64,000 nucleotides of DNA from Microscilla marina ATCC 23134 (GCF_000169175.1 NZ_AAWS01000011.1:62001-126000); one strand, 5' to 3'; shown: positions 52,898-62,516, numbered from the stretch's first letter. Notes: generated by a model not told the origin, from the letters alone. Translations and numbers: made by a program.

Positions 52898-55765
52898 ATG
52901 AAAAAACTTTTTTTGTTAGACGCCATGGCTATGATCTATCGGGCGCATTTTGCTTTTAGCAAAAACCCCCGGATCAACTCTAAAGGAATGAACACCGGAG
53001 CGGTGCTTGGCTTTACTAACTCATTGGTAGAAGTATTACAAAAAGAAAATCCCACCCACATAGGCATTGCCTTTGATACTGCTGAGCCCACCTTTAGACA
53101 TATAGAATACAAAGAATACAAAGCCAACCGAGAAGAGCAACCCGAAGACATTACCAATGCCATCCCTTATATCTACAAAATGGTAGAGGCGTTTAAGATT
53201 CCGGCGTTGGTGTTGCCTGGTTACGAAGCCGACGATATTATAGGTACCATTGCCAAACGTGCTGCCCGCGAAGGGTTCGACGAGGTATACATGATGACCA
53301 TTGACAAGGATTATGCGCAGTTGGTAGAAGACAAAATATTTTTGTACAAACCCTCGTACATGGGCAATGGCATTGATATTTGGGATGTAAACAAGGTGTT
53401 AGAAAAGTTTGACATTGAGCGGGTAGATCAGGTGATTGACTTTTTGGGCATGCAAGGCGATGCTGTAGATAATATACCAGGCATACCAGGCGTAGGTCCC
53501 AAAACTGCCGTGAAGTTTTTGAAGGCGTATGGCTCGGTAGAAGGCTTGCTGGAAAATACGGATAAACTGAAAGGCAAACAAAAAGAAAAGGTAGAAGCCA
53601 GTCGAGACCAAGCGTTGCTCTCGAAAAAACTTGCCACGATTAATATAGAAGTGCCCATAGACTTTAGCGAAGAAAACCTGAAGTACGAATCGTTTGACAA
53701 AGACAAAGTGAAGGCGTTGTTTGAAGAGCTGGAGTTTAGAACCCTCACCAGACGTTTGTTTAAAGAAGATGCCCCGGCTGGTGCCACCAAGAAAAAGACC
53801 AAGCGTAGCCCCAAAGTAGCCGCCAACCAAATGGGGTTGTTTGGTGATGGCACCCCTGCCGATGATAGCCAAGCCACAGCCCCCGCCACCAGTCTGGCAA
53901 ATATTGGCAACACCGTACACCATTATTATGCTATAGATACTCCCGGAAAACGTACCGAGCTGATTGCCCATCTCAAGCAGCAAGACGAGTTTTGTTTTGA
54001 TACCGAAACTACGAGTTTAGTAGCTCAAGATGCCGAATTGGTAGGAATCGCCTTTGCTACTTATGCGGGCGAGGCGTACTATGTGCCTACACCTGCCGAT
54101 CAAAAAGAAGCCCAGGCAATTGTTGATGAGTTTAAAGAGGTTTTTGAGGACGAAAGCATTGGCAAAATTGCCCAAAACCTAAAATACGATTGGGTGGTGC
54201 TCAAAAACTATGGCATTGAGCCCAAGGGAAAGTTTTTTGATACGATGTTGGCGCATTACCTGCTGCAACCCGACATGCGCCACAATATGGACGTGCTTGC
54301 CAAGAGTTACCTCAACTATGAGCCAGTAGAAATTACGAGTTTGATTGGCAAAAAAGGGAAGAAGCAAGGCAGCATGCGCGATGTGGAACTAGATAAAATA
54401 ACCGAGTATGCAGGCGAAGATGCCGACATTACTTTGCAATTGAAAGAAATTTTTGATGCCCAGATAAAGGCTCAAGACTTGCGCCACCCTGCCCCTGAAG
54501 ATGGTGGCGAAAAAGTAACCCTAGAGAAGTTGCTCGACGAAGTAGAAACCCCTTTGATTGAGGTGCTTGCCACGGTAGAAACCAACGGAGTAAGGCTAGA
54601 CTCGGAGAGCTTGGCAAAATTGTCGAAAGAACTTGCCAAAGAGGTGGTGGTGTTGGAAGAAAAGATTTACAAAATTGCGGGTGAACAGTTCAATATTGCC
54701 TCCCCCAAACAACTGGGCGAAATCTTGTTTGGCAAACTACAGCTAGACCCCAAAGCCAAAAAAACCAAGTCGGGGCAATATGCCACGGGCGAAGAGATTT
54801 TGGTAAAGCTTGCCGACAAAAACGAGATTGTGCAGCACATCTTGGATTTTAGAGGCTTGCAAAAGCTGAAGAACACTTACGTAGATGCTTTGCCTGAATT
54901 GGTCAACAAAAAAACGGGCTTGATTCATACTTCTTATAACCAGGCCGTAGCTGCCACAGGTCGTTTGAGTTCTACCAACCCCAACCTGCAAAACATTCCT
55001 ATCCGTACCGCTCAAGGGCGTGAAGTGCGTCGTGCTTTTATTCCGCGCAGCGATGAGTTTGTATTGTTAGCAGCAGATTATTCTCAAATTGAGTTGCGTA
55101 TTATGGCAGAGTTTAGCCAGGATGCTACTATGATCAAGGCTTTCCAAAATGGCGAAGACATTCACGCCACTACCGCCAGCAAAATATACAAAGTACCGCT
55201 CGACCAAGTAGACAGCGACATGCGACGCAAGGCAAAAACTGCCAACTTTGGGATTATTTACGGTATTTCGGCGCATGGGCTTTCCGAGCGTTTGAACATT
55301 CCACGCAAAGAAGCGGGCGAGATCATCAAAGCCTATTTTGAAGAATTTCCTGCGGTGAAGCAATACATGGATGACATGATCAATAAGGCACGCGAGCAAG
55401 AGTATGTAGAAACCATACTAGGGCGTCGTCGTTATTTGCGCAACATCAATTCACGCAATGCGGTGGAGCGGGGCAATGCCGAACGCAACGCTATCAACGC
55501 GCCCATCCAAGGAAGCGCCGCCGACATGATCAAAATTGCGATGATTCGTTTGCACGAATTTCTCAAAAAAGAGCATCTCAAAAGCAAAATGATTCTGCAA
55601 GTACACGATGAATTGGTGTTTGATGCCCACAAAGATGAACTGGGCATACTAAAACCCGCCATTGTAGACTTGATGAAAAATGCTTTATCTTCTATTAATC
55701 GCACCATGCAAGTGCCTATGGAGGTAGAAGTAGGAGAGGGGACGACTTGGTTGGAGGCGCATTAG
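52898..55765 (+). CDS. polA: DNA polymerase I
   Basis: 955 aa, all three domains: 5'-3' exonuclease (1-290; GYEADDIIGTIAK, GDAVDNIPGIPGVGPKTA), 3'-5' exonuclease (about 345-545; FDTETTSL holds the Asp/Glu pair, so proofreading is probably active) and polymerase (about 560-955; motif A DYSQIELRIMAEFS near 727, motif B RRKAKTANFGIIYG near 775, motif C QVHDELVF near 902). The linker (about 290-335) has QMGLFGDG, common in Bacteroidota PolA. It replaces RNA primers and repairs DNA. Confidence 0.97.
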   Translation: MKKLFLLDAMAMIYRAHFAFSKNPRINSKGMNTGAVLGFTNSLVEVLQKENPTHIGIAFDTAEPTFRHIEYKEYKANREEQPEDITNAIPYIYKMVEAFKIPALVLPGYEADDIIGTIAKRAAREGFDEVYMMTIDKDYAQLVEDKIFLYKPSYMGNGIDIWDVNKVLEKFDIERVDQVIDFLGMQGDAVDNIPGIPGVGPKTAVKFLKAYGSVEGLLENTDKLKGKQKEKVEASRDQALLSKKLATINIEVPIDFSEENLKYESFDKDKVKALFEELEFRTLTRRLFKEDAPAGATKKKTKRSPKVAANQMGLFGDGTPADDSQATAPATSLANIGNTVHHYYAIDTPGKRTELIAHLKQQDEFCFDTETTSLVAQDAELVGIAFATYAGEAYYVPTPADQKEAQAIVDEFKEVFEDESIGKIAQNLKYDWVVLKNYGIEPKGKFFDTMLAHYLLQPDMRHNMDVLAKSYLNYEPVEITSLIGKKGKKQGSMRDVELDKITEYAGEDADITLQLKEIFDAQIKAQDLRHPAPEDGGEKVTLEKLLDEVETPLIEVLATVETNGVRLDSESLAKLSKELAKEVVVLEEKIYKIAGEQFNIASPKQLGEILFGKLQLDPKAKKTKSGQYATGEEILVKLADKNEIVQHILDFRGLQKLKNTYVDALPELVNKKTGLIHTSYNQAVAATGRLSSTNPNLQNIPIRTAQGREVRRAFIPRSDEFVLLAADYSQIELRIMAEFSQDATMIKAFQNGEDIHATTASKIYKVPLDQVDSDMRRKAKTANFGIIYGISAHGLSERLNIPRKEAGEIIKAYFEEFPAVKQYMDDMINKAREQEYVETILGRRRYLRNINSRNAVERGNAERNAINAPIQGSAADMIKIAMIRLHEFLKKEHLKSKMILQVHDELVFDAHKDELGILKPAIVDLMKNALSSINRTMQVPMEVEVGEGTTWLEAH

Positions 55766-57248
55766 ATAGCATTCAGTCGATAGCTTCTACAGCCTCAAGT
55801 CCTTAGATGCCGATGCATATCGGTGCTTCAAGTTTGACGCTGCTCTACAAGCAACTTACCGATTTTATAGGACGTTGATTTTTAGCGGTTTATAAAATCG
55901 GTAGGTAGAAGTTTTATAAACCCAACCAACGCAAGCCAAAAGTAAAACTACTTTTCAAAGCACTGGTGCAAGCTTAGCATGAGCGTAGCTTGTACCTAGT
56001 ATTGGGGAAGCTTGCAGCTTCCATTGCGCAAGCAAAACAAAGCCCAGTTCAGGCAAGCATGAATTGGGCTTTTTGTTATGCTTAGAGTAATTTGTTTTTT
56101 GCAAAAACCTGAAAGCAGGATGCTTTCTCAATAAACTAGCACAAGCTACACTGCGTTAAGCTTGCGCTAGGGGGTGTCTGGCTCAACATCCCCCAACCGA
56201 CGCAAGCCAAAAGTAAAACTACTTTTCAAAGCACTGGTGCAAGCTTAGCGTGAGCGTAGCTTGTACCTAGTATTGGGGAAGCTTGCAGCTTCCATTGCGC
56301 CAGCAAAACAAAGCCCAGTTCAGGCAAACATGAATTGGGCTTTTTGTTATGCTTAGAGTAATTTGTTTTTTGTAAAAACATGAAATCAGGATGCTTTCTC
56401 AATAAACTAGCACAAGCTACACAGCGTTAAGCTTGCGCTAGAGGGGTTTTTCCTAGCCGACGCAAGCCAAAAGTAAAACTACTTTTCAAAGCACTGGTGC
56501 AAGCTTAGCGTGAGCGTAGCTTGTACCTAGTATTGGGGAAGCTTGCAGCTTCCATTGCGCCAGCAAAACAAAGCCCAGTTCAGGCAAGCCTGAATTGGGC
56601 TTTTTGTTATACTTAGAGTAATTTGTTTTTTGCAAAAACATGAAAGCAGGATGCTTTCTCAATAAACTAGCACAAGCTACACTGCGTTAAGCTTGCGCTA
56701 GGGGGTGTTTGATGCCCCAACCAACGCAAGCCAAAAGTAAAACTACTTTTCAAAGCACTGGTGCAAGCTTAGCGTGAGCGTAGCTTGTACCTAGTATTGG
56801 GGAAGCTTGCAGCTTCCATTGCGCCAGCAAAACAAAGCCCAGTTCAGGCAAACATGAATTGGGCTTTTTGTTATGCTTAGAGTAATTTGTTTTTTGCAAA
56901 AACATGAAAGCAGGATGCTTTCTCAATAAACTAGCACAAGCTACACTGCGTTAAGCTTGCGCTAGGGGGTGTCTGGCTCAACATCCCCCAACCGACGCAA
57001 GCCAAAAGTAAAACTACTTTTCAAAGCACTGGTGCAAGCTTAGCGTGAGCGTAGCTTGTACCTAGTCTTGGGGAAGCTTGCAGCTTCCATTGCGCAAGCA
57101 AAACAAAGCCCCAGTTCAGGCAAACATGAATTGGGCTTTTTGTTATGCTTAGAGTAATTTGTTTTTTGCAAAAACATGAAAGCAGGATGCTTTCTCAATA
57201 AACTAGCACAAGCTACACTGCGTTAAGCTTGCACTAGGGGGGGATACC
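55766..57248. other. Repeat-filled intergenic region, 1.48 kb
   Basis: Between polA and the convergent ORF at 57249. Besides the tandem array (55922-57243), a hairpin CCGATTTTATA/TATAAAATCGG lies at about 55858-55902, and CCGAT/ATCGG at about 55810-55825. No open frame of interest. Confidence 0.75.
55922..57243. repeat. Five-unit tandem array of hairpin-rich 256-271-bp units
   Basis: Units: 55922-56192, 56193-56452, 56453-56716, 56717-56987, 56988-57243. They are near-identical apart from short junction differences. Each unit holds, in order: AAAAGTA/TACTTTT; GGTGCAAGCT/AGCTTGTACC (one mismatch); GGAAGCT/AGCTTCC; a terminator-like AAGCCCA...TGGGCTT with T5; AAAGCA/TGCTTT; CTAGC..AAGCT/AAGCTT..GCTAG. 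That is about six hairpins per unit and thirty over the array. There are no spacers of CRISPR type and no coding potential. Confidence 0.95.
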
Positions 57249-57731
57249 TTATTGACAATACTTGATTGTTGTTACATTTACATTTAATATTCCATTTCGT
57301 ACAATGTTCTCTACAGAAAACAAAATATTTCCTACATAGATGTAAGTCTGACCATTAACATCACCGTGCATTTCAGAAATTTGGTTACTAAAATTAATAG
57401 TCGCCTGATTATTTCCAAAAACGTTTAATCTAATAAACCCTCTTACTCCTTGAGGATATGTAGTATTAGAAGCTGATGCTATTAGTGGATCACCTCCAAA
57501 GTCTAGTTGAGTTCCAGGCTCTAATCTTTCTTCCCATGTTCCTTGTGTTGGGTAAAGGAGGCTAGACATTATGGTAATATTCCACTGAACGTTTTTGGGT
57601 AACTCTTTAATCTTGTTGTCAATAGTTACATTTACGCTACGTAAGTAAGTAGAATCATTTATTGGAGTTGGTCCAAGTACACTTAACACTCCTTCTTGTA
57701 TTACATTTAATTTTTTTTTTGAATTTGACAT
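57249..57731 (-). CDS. Hypothetical protein next to the hairpin array
   Basis: 160 aa from the ATG at 57731 (MSNSKKKLNVIQEGVLSVLG); an upstream in-frame ATG would add 14 residues. No signal peptide or membrane helix. It looks beta-rich, with STYLRSVNVTIDNKIKELPKNVQW, QGVRGFIRLNVFGNNQATINFS and QTYIYVGNILFSVENIVRNGILNVNV. Its codons are more AT-rich than those of neighbours and its stop lies 6 bp from the array end, which suggests a recent arrival. No family recognised. Confidence 0.6.
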   Translation of the reverse strand: MSNSKKKLNVIQEGVLSVLGPTPINDSTYLRSVNVTIDNKIKELPKNVQWNITIMSSLLYPTQGTWEERLEPGTQLDFGGDPLIASASNTTYPQGVRGFIRLNVFGNNQATINFSNQISEMHGDVNGQTYIYVGNILFSVENIVRNGILNVNVTTIKYCQ

Positions 57732-58138
57732 GATGTTAATAACTTTTAAGTTGGATTTACCTACTCTCTTCAAGGCTTTTCGGCAACCGCCTATTGAATA
57801 ATCAACATTGCAAACCTAGCCCAAAACTTACCTTCCCATTTTCTCAAAAAGGACAACTACTTGCTGAAAAAGGACTTTTTAACATCATCTCCGTGAAAAC
57901 CCCGAGAAACCTCTGAGAAAACCCCTATTTTGTCAAAATGCCAGTTTCCCCCGATGGTATTAGATGCCCTTAAGTGAGAATTTTACTCCCGATTTAATTT
58001 ACAATAGTCCATAGCATTTAGTCGATAGTCCATAGCTGATTTGAGTAAATATTCACCTTGTTAAATGCTGTAAACCAGTGTTTTATATTAAGATTGTGTA
58101 CTCACTTTATTTTTAAAAGTGTTTCGGTTTTACGCCTA

Positions 58139-58299
58139 AGTGATCTTTCATAAATAATTTGAGCCATTAAAGTGTATCTATTGCCCTCATTCTTCTCAAA
58201 AAAAAAGCTTCATAGCTTTGGCTATGCACCGTTTTTTTTGAATCGTCTGAGAACAATATATTTTCTTGAATTGGCACATCTTATTTTTTCCAGATCACT
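58139..58299 (-). repeat. R1 MITE-like palindromic repeat, copy C (inverted)
   Basis: 161 bp, opposite orientation to copies A and B. Termini AGTGATCT / AGATCACT are intact, and the body matches copy B with few changes, including GATCTTTCATAAATAATTTG and TTTCTTGAATTGGCACATCT. Confidence 0.92.
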
Positions 58300-58428
58300 A
58301 AACACCCAATTAAATAGTTTTTAAATTCATAAATAACTGATAACCAGCAACCAACTTTGACTAAAATCACTGCGGAGTATTGATTTATCTGCAATTTATT
58401 TTTAGAACCCCTGCTCATTCATCTATTA

Positions 58429-58618
58429 GGAATGGTGTAAAAATAAATTTACATAGTTTAGGCTAAGATTTTTTCGTCAGGTGAGGCAGGGCAATATCCA
58501 GTGGATGTTGAGCCAGCCCTGCGGGACGGCGTCATAGCAGCGCTATTGAAAGATTTTACAACGAAACATGGCGGTAAAACATAAGCTTAAGAATGTAAAT
58601 TTATTTCGGTATCATTCC
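58429..58618. mobile_element. R3 palindromic element with TTA target duplication
   Basis: 190 bp, ends GGAATG / CATTCC flanked by TTA on both sides (58426-58428 and 58619-58621). The terminal repeats continue imperfectly for about 30 bp: AAATAAATTTACA occurs in both arms (58441-58453 and its complement near 58594-58606). The core has CAGGGC/GCCCTG, the ATCCAGTGGAT palindrome and an ATAGCAGCGCTAT hairpin. No protein coding. It ends 33 bp before the AraC gene start. Confidence 0.78.
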
Positions 58619-58650
58619 TTAGATGAAAAAGTATACTCAACCTATGTAAA

Positions 58651-59400
58651 ATGATGACCACCGATTTTTTTATCATGATTTTGGGCGAAGCAGTAGCAAG
58701 CCCAAAAGAACTATCAAAATTGAGAGCGTTTCAGCCCGAGCTTTTATGCTTTGCTGCCTCAGAGTTTACAGACCAACACATAAGTTTTTTGCGCACCACC
58801 CAAACCCCAGAGTTGACAGCCAATGACTGTAATATTTGTCAGGAGGCAAAAAATCAAGCAATGAAGAATCCCCAAACGACTGTGATTTTGCATAAATCAG
58901 CCACGGGGCAACTGAACCTGCTATCTTTTAGGCAAGCTGCTGGCGGATGTCACCACAGTAAAAAAAGCTTGGTAGAAAAACTGGCAGAGATAGAAGAAAT
59001 GCTGTTTGGTTACAGGCAAGTGAGTCAGCTACAACCTTTGCTTTGTCAGGCAATTGTGCACCATACCCTAAGCGATAAAGACCGCAACTGGATCAAAAGC
59101 TTAGAAAATGCCATAGAGCAACACTTGAGGCAAGCTTCTCTCAAGGTAGAAGAACTTGCCTCTATTGCCTGCCTGAGCAAACGCCAATTGAACCGACGCT
59201 TGCAATCAGTATTGGGGGTTACCCCAGCCCAATTAATCAGAGAAGTACAACTACAGCTTGCCTGGCAAGAACTCGCCAACGGAAAGCCCGAATCGGTTAT
59301 TCAAGTAGCATTGAACAGCGGCTTTGAGCACGCCAGCACCTTTTCTACTTTGTTTAAACAACGTTTTGGACGTTCACCCAAGCAGTGCTTAGCACAATAG
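58651..59400 (+). CDS. AraC-family transcriptional regulator
   Basis: 249 aa. The C-terminal 95 residues (about 155-249) are two helix-turn-helix units: LKVEELASIACLSKRQLNRRLQSVLGVTPAQLIREVQLQLAWQELANG and VIQVALNSGFEHASTFSTLFKQRFGRSPKQC. The N-terminal 150 residues are of unknown type, with a Cys/His-rich stretch (CNICQEAKNQ, GGCHHSKK) that may bind metal or a partner. Regulated from a short leader: the R3 element lies immediately upstream. Confidence 0.88.
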   Translation: MMTTDFFIMILGEAVASPKELSKLRAFQPELLCFAASEFTDQHISFLRTTQTPELTANDCNICQEAKNQAMKNPQTTVILHKSATGQLNLLSFRQAAGGCHHSKKSLVEKLAEIEEMLFGYRQVSQLQPLLCQAIVHHTLSDKDRNWIKSLENAIEQHLRQASLKVEELASIACLSKRQLNRRLQSVLGVTPAQLIREVQLQLAWQELANGKPESVIQVALNSGFEHASTFSTLFKQRFGRSPKQCLAQ

Positions 59401-59415
59401 AAAAACTGAAGGTGT

Positions 59416-59457
59416 CCTCCGTGTTTATCCTGATTTTTATCAGGGTAAACACGGATA
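59416..59457. terminator. Terminator after the AraC gene
   Basis: TCCGTGTTTA (59418-59427) pairs with TAAACACGGA (59446-59455), continued by CCTGAT/ATCAGG. A/T-rich tail. Confidence 0.65.
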
Positions 59458-59593
59458 TTTGTTGAACAAGTACTTGTTTAATTGATTGACTAATAATGTT
59501 TTATGGTTTTAAAGGCTTGTCAGTAAATTGCTTTACTCGCTAGAAGTAAGCAACTTTACAACAATTTTTTTATTTACTTTAATCTGTTTGCTA

Positions 59594-60310
59594 ATGGCAA
59601 TTATTATTGATAAGCTGGAGCTTGACGAGCTTACCCAATGTTGGGCAGTACACATTGATCGGGACAAACCTGAAGATTTGTCTAAATACTTTATAAATAG
59701 CAATGGGTATTTTATAGAAGGGTATGAAATTTCATTTAATGAATATTTAGAGTTGATTAATTCGGTGGGTACGCACATTTTTAAAGTGCGTTTTGCCTTA
59801 ATGAAAAGCTCATTGTCAACAAACCTTCTGTTTACCATTGTGCTGTGGGGAGAAGATAAAAATGGTAACCCAACCACTGGTTATCTTAAGCTAGAAGAAA
59901 ACGATGCAAGGTTTGGTGGTAAAAAAAATACACCAATACCTGACGTGCTTGCCAACGAACGTTTAAAAGCTTGGGAAGCGTTAAAAGATGTGACCACTCC
60001 TTTAAAAAGGATATTTCAGTTAGATGCCTACGGTGGAATGAATTTGCGGGGGTATAATTATCAGTTAGACGATTTTTTTGATATTCTTAAGGGACTAGAG
60101 AATCAAAAGTCTGAAGATATAAGCATTCATTTTAAGTTTTGTTGCTTGATTTATGATTTCCAAAAGAATGGGAAAACGCAAATAAAGGAACCTCAAAATG
60201 GGTATTTTGATCTGATGATAGCGTCATCTACTGAGGCTTATGATCAAGTCCTTCATAACTTGTTTTATGACGCAGGAGCCCCTTGTCCGCCTATGTGTGG
60301 GGAGAATTAA
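59594..60310 (+). CDS. Hypothetical protein
   Basis: 238 aa from the ATG at 59594 (MAIIIDKLELDELTQC). A TTG at 59528 would add a hydrophobic 22-residue extension (FTTIFLFTLICLLM) and turn the protein into a membrane protein, which I cannot exclude. The rest is soluble, with SFNEYLELINSVGTHIFKV, FTIVLWGEDKNGNPTTGYLKLEEND and a C-terminus with APCPPMCGEN. No family recognised. Confidence 0.62.
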   Translation: MAIIIDKLELDELTQCWAVHIDRDKPEDLSKYFINSNGYFIEGYEISFNEYLELINSVGTHIFKVRFALMKSSLSTNLLFTIVLWGEDKNGNPTTGYLKLEENDARFGGKKNTPIPDVLANERLKAWEALKDVTTPLKRIFQLDAYGGMNLRGYNYQLDDFFDILKGLENQKSEDISIHFKFCCLIYDFQKNGKTQIKEPQNGYFDLMIASSTEAYDQVLHNLFYDAGAPCPPMCGEN

Positions 60311-60357
60311 CCTGCTGGAATTTAGATAAGATATTACCTAATTAATCACCTGCAAAT

Positions 60358-61002
60358 TTGAAAACCCTTGTTTATACTGTATTTGCCTTCATGCTTTTTT
60401 GGGGAGTGGTTCCAATAGTTATAGGACTGTTAAAGTATCACTCCCTTTCATTCCACAAACGTTTAATATTTGTGCTGATGCTTTGCTCTGTGGGTTTAAA
60501 CCTTACGCAAATTATACTGGCATTGCATCACATACCCAACCTGTTTATTGGTCATATATATACATTGTTTGAATTTGTATTGATTGCTTTCATCTACAAA
60601 AGTACATTGAGCAAATTCATCCCAAACATTGCTTTTCCCCTCATTTTGGTTGTTTTTATACTTTTCTCTTTATTGAATGCCTTCTTTATTCAGGGGCTTC
60701 ATGCCAATAATTCTTACCAAAGAACAGTGGAAGGTTTGCTGGTAATTCTATTTGTTTTGCTGTACTTTTACAACACCGCCAAAGAACTCAAGGTAAAAAG
60801 GATTGAACAAGAGCCTATGTTTTGGTTTAGCGTGGGTGCTTTGCTGTATTTTTCGGGTGCTTTATTCATTTTCATTTTCAGCAATTATTTGCTTTATTAC
60901 TCCAAAAATTTAGGGGTCACCTTTTGGGCAGCCCATGCTGTTTTTCTCATCATATTTTACATTAGCGCCGCTATTGCTTTATGGATCAAACCCAAGAAAT
61001 AG
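60358..61002 (+). CDS. Integral membrane protein upstream of a two-component pair
   Basis: 214 aa from a TTG at 60358 (the first ATG is 11 codons later, inside the first helix). About six or seven TM helices cover almost all of it. It overlaps the histidine kinase start by 22 bp, so translation is coupled. Likely the signal-sensing membrane component, since the adjacent kinase has only one TM helix. No family recognised. Confidence 0.68.
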   Translation: MKTLVYTVFAFMLFWGVVPIVIGLLKYHSLSFHKRLIFVLMLCSVGLNLTQIILALHHIPNLFIGHIYTLFEFVLIAFIYKSTLSKFIPNIAFPLILVVFILFSLLNAFFIQGLHANNSYQRTVEGLLVILFVLLYFYNTAKELKVKRIEQEPMFWFSVGALLYFSGALFIFIFSNYLLYYSKNLGVTFWAAHAVFLIIFYISAAIALWIKPKK

Positions 61003-61790
61003 AGTTTGCCTGGTTGCTTACTACTGGCATAGGCATTACCTTTATGTTGGCTGTGGCAATCATCTTATTTGTAGTGTTTTACCAAAAACGCCTCTCTCAA
61101 CAACAGTTGCGCATGCAAGCCCTCAAAAACGAACAACAACAACAATTGATTTCGGTAACCAACCAAGTGCAAGAGAAAGAACGCAAACGCATTGCCCATG
61201 ACTTACACGACGATGTAGGGGTGGTGCTCTCTACCGCCAAGCTCTACCTAAGCCATTTGATGAACCAACCAGAGGCGCAAACCGTTGCCCAAAAGATAGA
61301 CCAACTCGTTGCCACGGCTGCCCAAAGTGTACGGCAAATTTCGCACAACCTAAGCCCACAAAACCTAGAGAAGTTTGGGCTCGTGAGTGCCATCGACGAA
61401 ATGTGCAAGCATATACGAGAGGCGCATCAAACAGAGGTAACGTTTGAACACAATGATGCGCAGCGTTTAGACCTAGACAAAGAACTGGGAGTATATCGCA
61501 TTGTGCAAGAGTTGTTGAACAATACCCTCAAACACGCCCAAGCAACCTATATTAACTTAGCTATCAAATTTGAGAATGAACAATTAATCCTGCAATACCA
61601 TGACAATGGGGTAGGGGTAGACCTTGAAGGCGTGGCAAACACCCATCGTTTTGGCTTAGGTCTGCAAAATATGATAGGCAAAGCTGAGGCACTCAAGGGG
61701 CAAATCAAATTTCAGTCGAGCAAAGGCGAAGGTTTTCAAGCAACCCTAAACATCAAGATAAAAGCTCACTTGTTATCCGATAAATCGTAA
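60981..61790 (+). CDS. NarL-type sensor histidine kinase
   Basis: 269 aa. One TM helix near the start (about 12-32), a linker coiled coil, HisKA_3 H-box ERKRIAHDLHDDVGVVLS with His73, and a HATPase domain: RIVQELLNNTLKHAQA, YHDNGVGVD and GFGLGLQNM-like HRFGLGLQNMIGKAEALKG. It phosphorylates the response regulator encoded 54 bp downstream. Lacking its own large sensor, it probably reads the membrane protein before it. Confidence 0.92.
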   Translation: MDQTQEIEFAWLLTTGIGITFMLAVAIILFVVFYQKRLSQQQLRMQALKNEQQQQLISVTNQVQEKERKRIAHDLHDDVGVVLSTAKLYLSHLMNQPEAQTVAQKIDQLVATAAQSVRQISHNLSPQNLEKFGLVSAIDEMCKHIREAHQTEVTFEHNDAQRLDLDKELGVYRIVQELLNNTLKHAQATYINLAIKFENEQLILQYHDNGVGVDLEGVANTHRFGLGLQNMIGKAEALKGQIKFQSSKGEGFQATLNIKIKAHLLSDKS

Positions 61791-61844
61791 TAATTTGTAC
61801 TTTTAAGGATAGAGTTAACCAATGATCCTTAACGTAGAAAATGT

Positions 61845-62516
61845 ATGAACACCATCACTATAGCTATTGCAGACGACCAGCAGCTCTTTAGAGAAGGGCT
61901 TACTTTTATTATTCACCAACATGCCGATTTAAAAATTGCATTGGAAGCCGAACACGGGCAAGACTTGCTCAACCAACTAGCACAAGCCGATAAACTGCCC
62001 GAGGTGATACTTATGGACATTAAAATGCCCCAAATGGATGGTATGGAATGCGCCAAAATACTCAAACAACGTTACCCAAAAATCAAAATCATAACCTTGA
62101 CTGTATACGACCAAGAAGACTATGTGCTACACTTGCTCGACTTGGGGGTCAATGGCTATTTGCGCAAGCTCACCTCGGGGCAAGACGTGTGCAAGGCTAT
62201 CCGTACAGTGTGCGAAAAGGGCTACTATTTCGACGATTTTGTTACCCAAATTATGTTGAGTGGGCTCAAGCGAAAGCGGCAAATTAGCTCTAAACCCAAG
62301 GTAGACGATGACGTACACATGACCCCTCGAGAGCGTGAAGTATTAGCCTTGATTTTGAAAGAATATACCACCCAAGAAATTGCCGACCAGTTGTTTGTGA
62401 GTATTCGCACTGTAGAAACGCATCGAAAAAATTTATTGACTAAGTTTGGGGTAAAAAACGTAGTGGGTTTGGTAGTCAAAGCTTTGCAAATGGGAGAATT
62501 TTCGGCAGCCTCATGA
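61845..62516 (+). CDS. NarL/FixJ-type response regulator
   Basis: 223 aa. Receiver domain (1-120) with acidic Asp10-Asp11, phospho-acceptor Asp58 in ILMDIKMPQMDG; the conserved Lys is in YLRKLTSG. LuxR-type helix-turn-helix (about 150-215): MTPREREVLALILKEYTTQEIADQLFVSIRTVETHRKNLLTKFGVKNVVGLV. It should activate or repress genes when phosphorylated by the kinase at 60981. Targets unknown. Confidence 0.95.
   Translation: MNTITIAIADDQQLFREGLTFIIHQHADLKIALEAEHGQDLLNQLAQADKLPEVILMDIKMPQMDGMECAKILKQRYPKIKIITLTVYDQEDYVLHLLDLGVNGYLRKLTSGQDVCKAIRTVCEKGYYFDDFVTQIMLSGLKRKRQISSKPKVDDDVHMTPREREVLALILKEYTTQEIADQLFVSIRTVETHRKNLLTKFGVKNVVGLVVKALQMGEFSAAS

Larger units (their letters stand above)
57732..58650. 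other. Intergenic region with two palindromic elements, 919 bp
   Basis: Holds R1 copy C (58139-58299) and the R3 element (58429-58618). The first 400 bp show no gene or hairpin of note. Note words such as TTTAGTCGATAGTCCATAGC, found also near 49700 and 55780. Confidence 0.6.

Noticed and set aside
53399-53983. 194-residue open frame antisense to polA
   Set aside because: Fully contained in the polA exonuclease domain; high-quality homology is on the plus strand.
55922-57243. CRISPR array
   Set aside because: Units are 256-271 bp and joined directly, with no variable spacers and no cas genes nearby.
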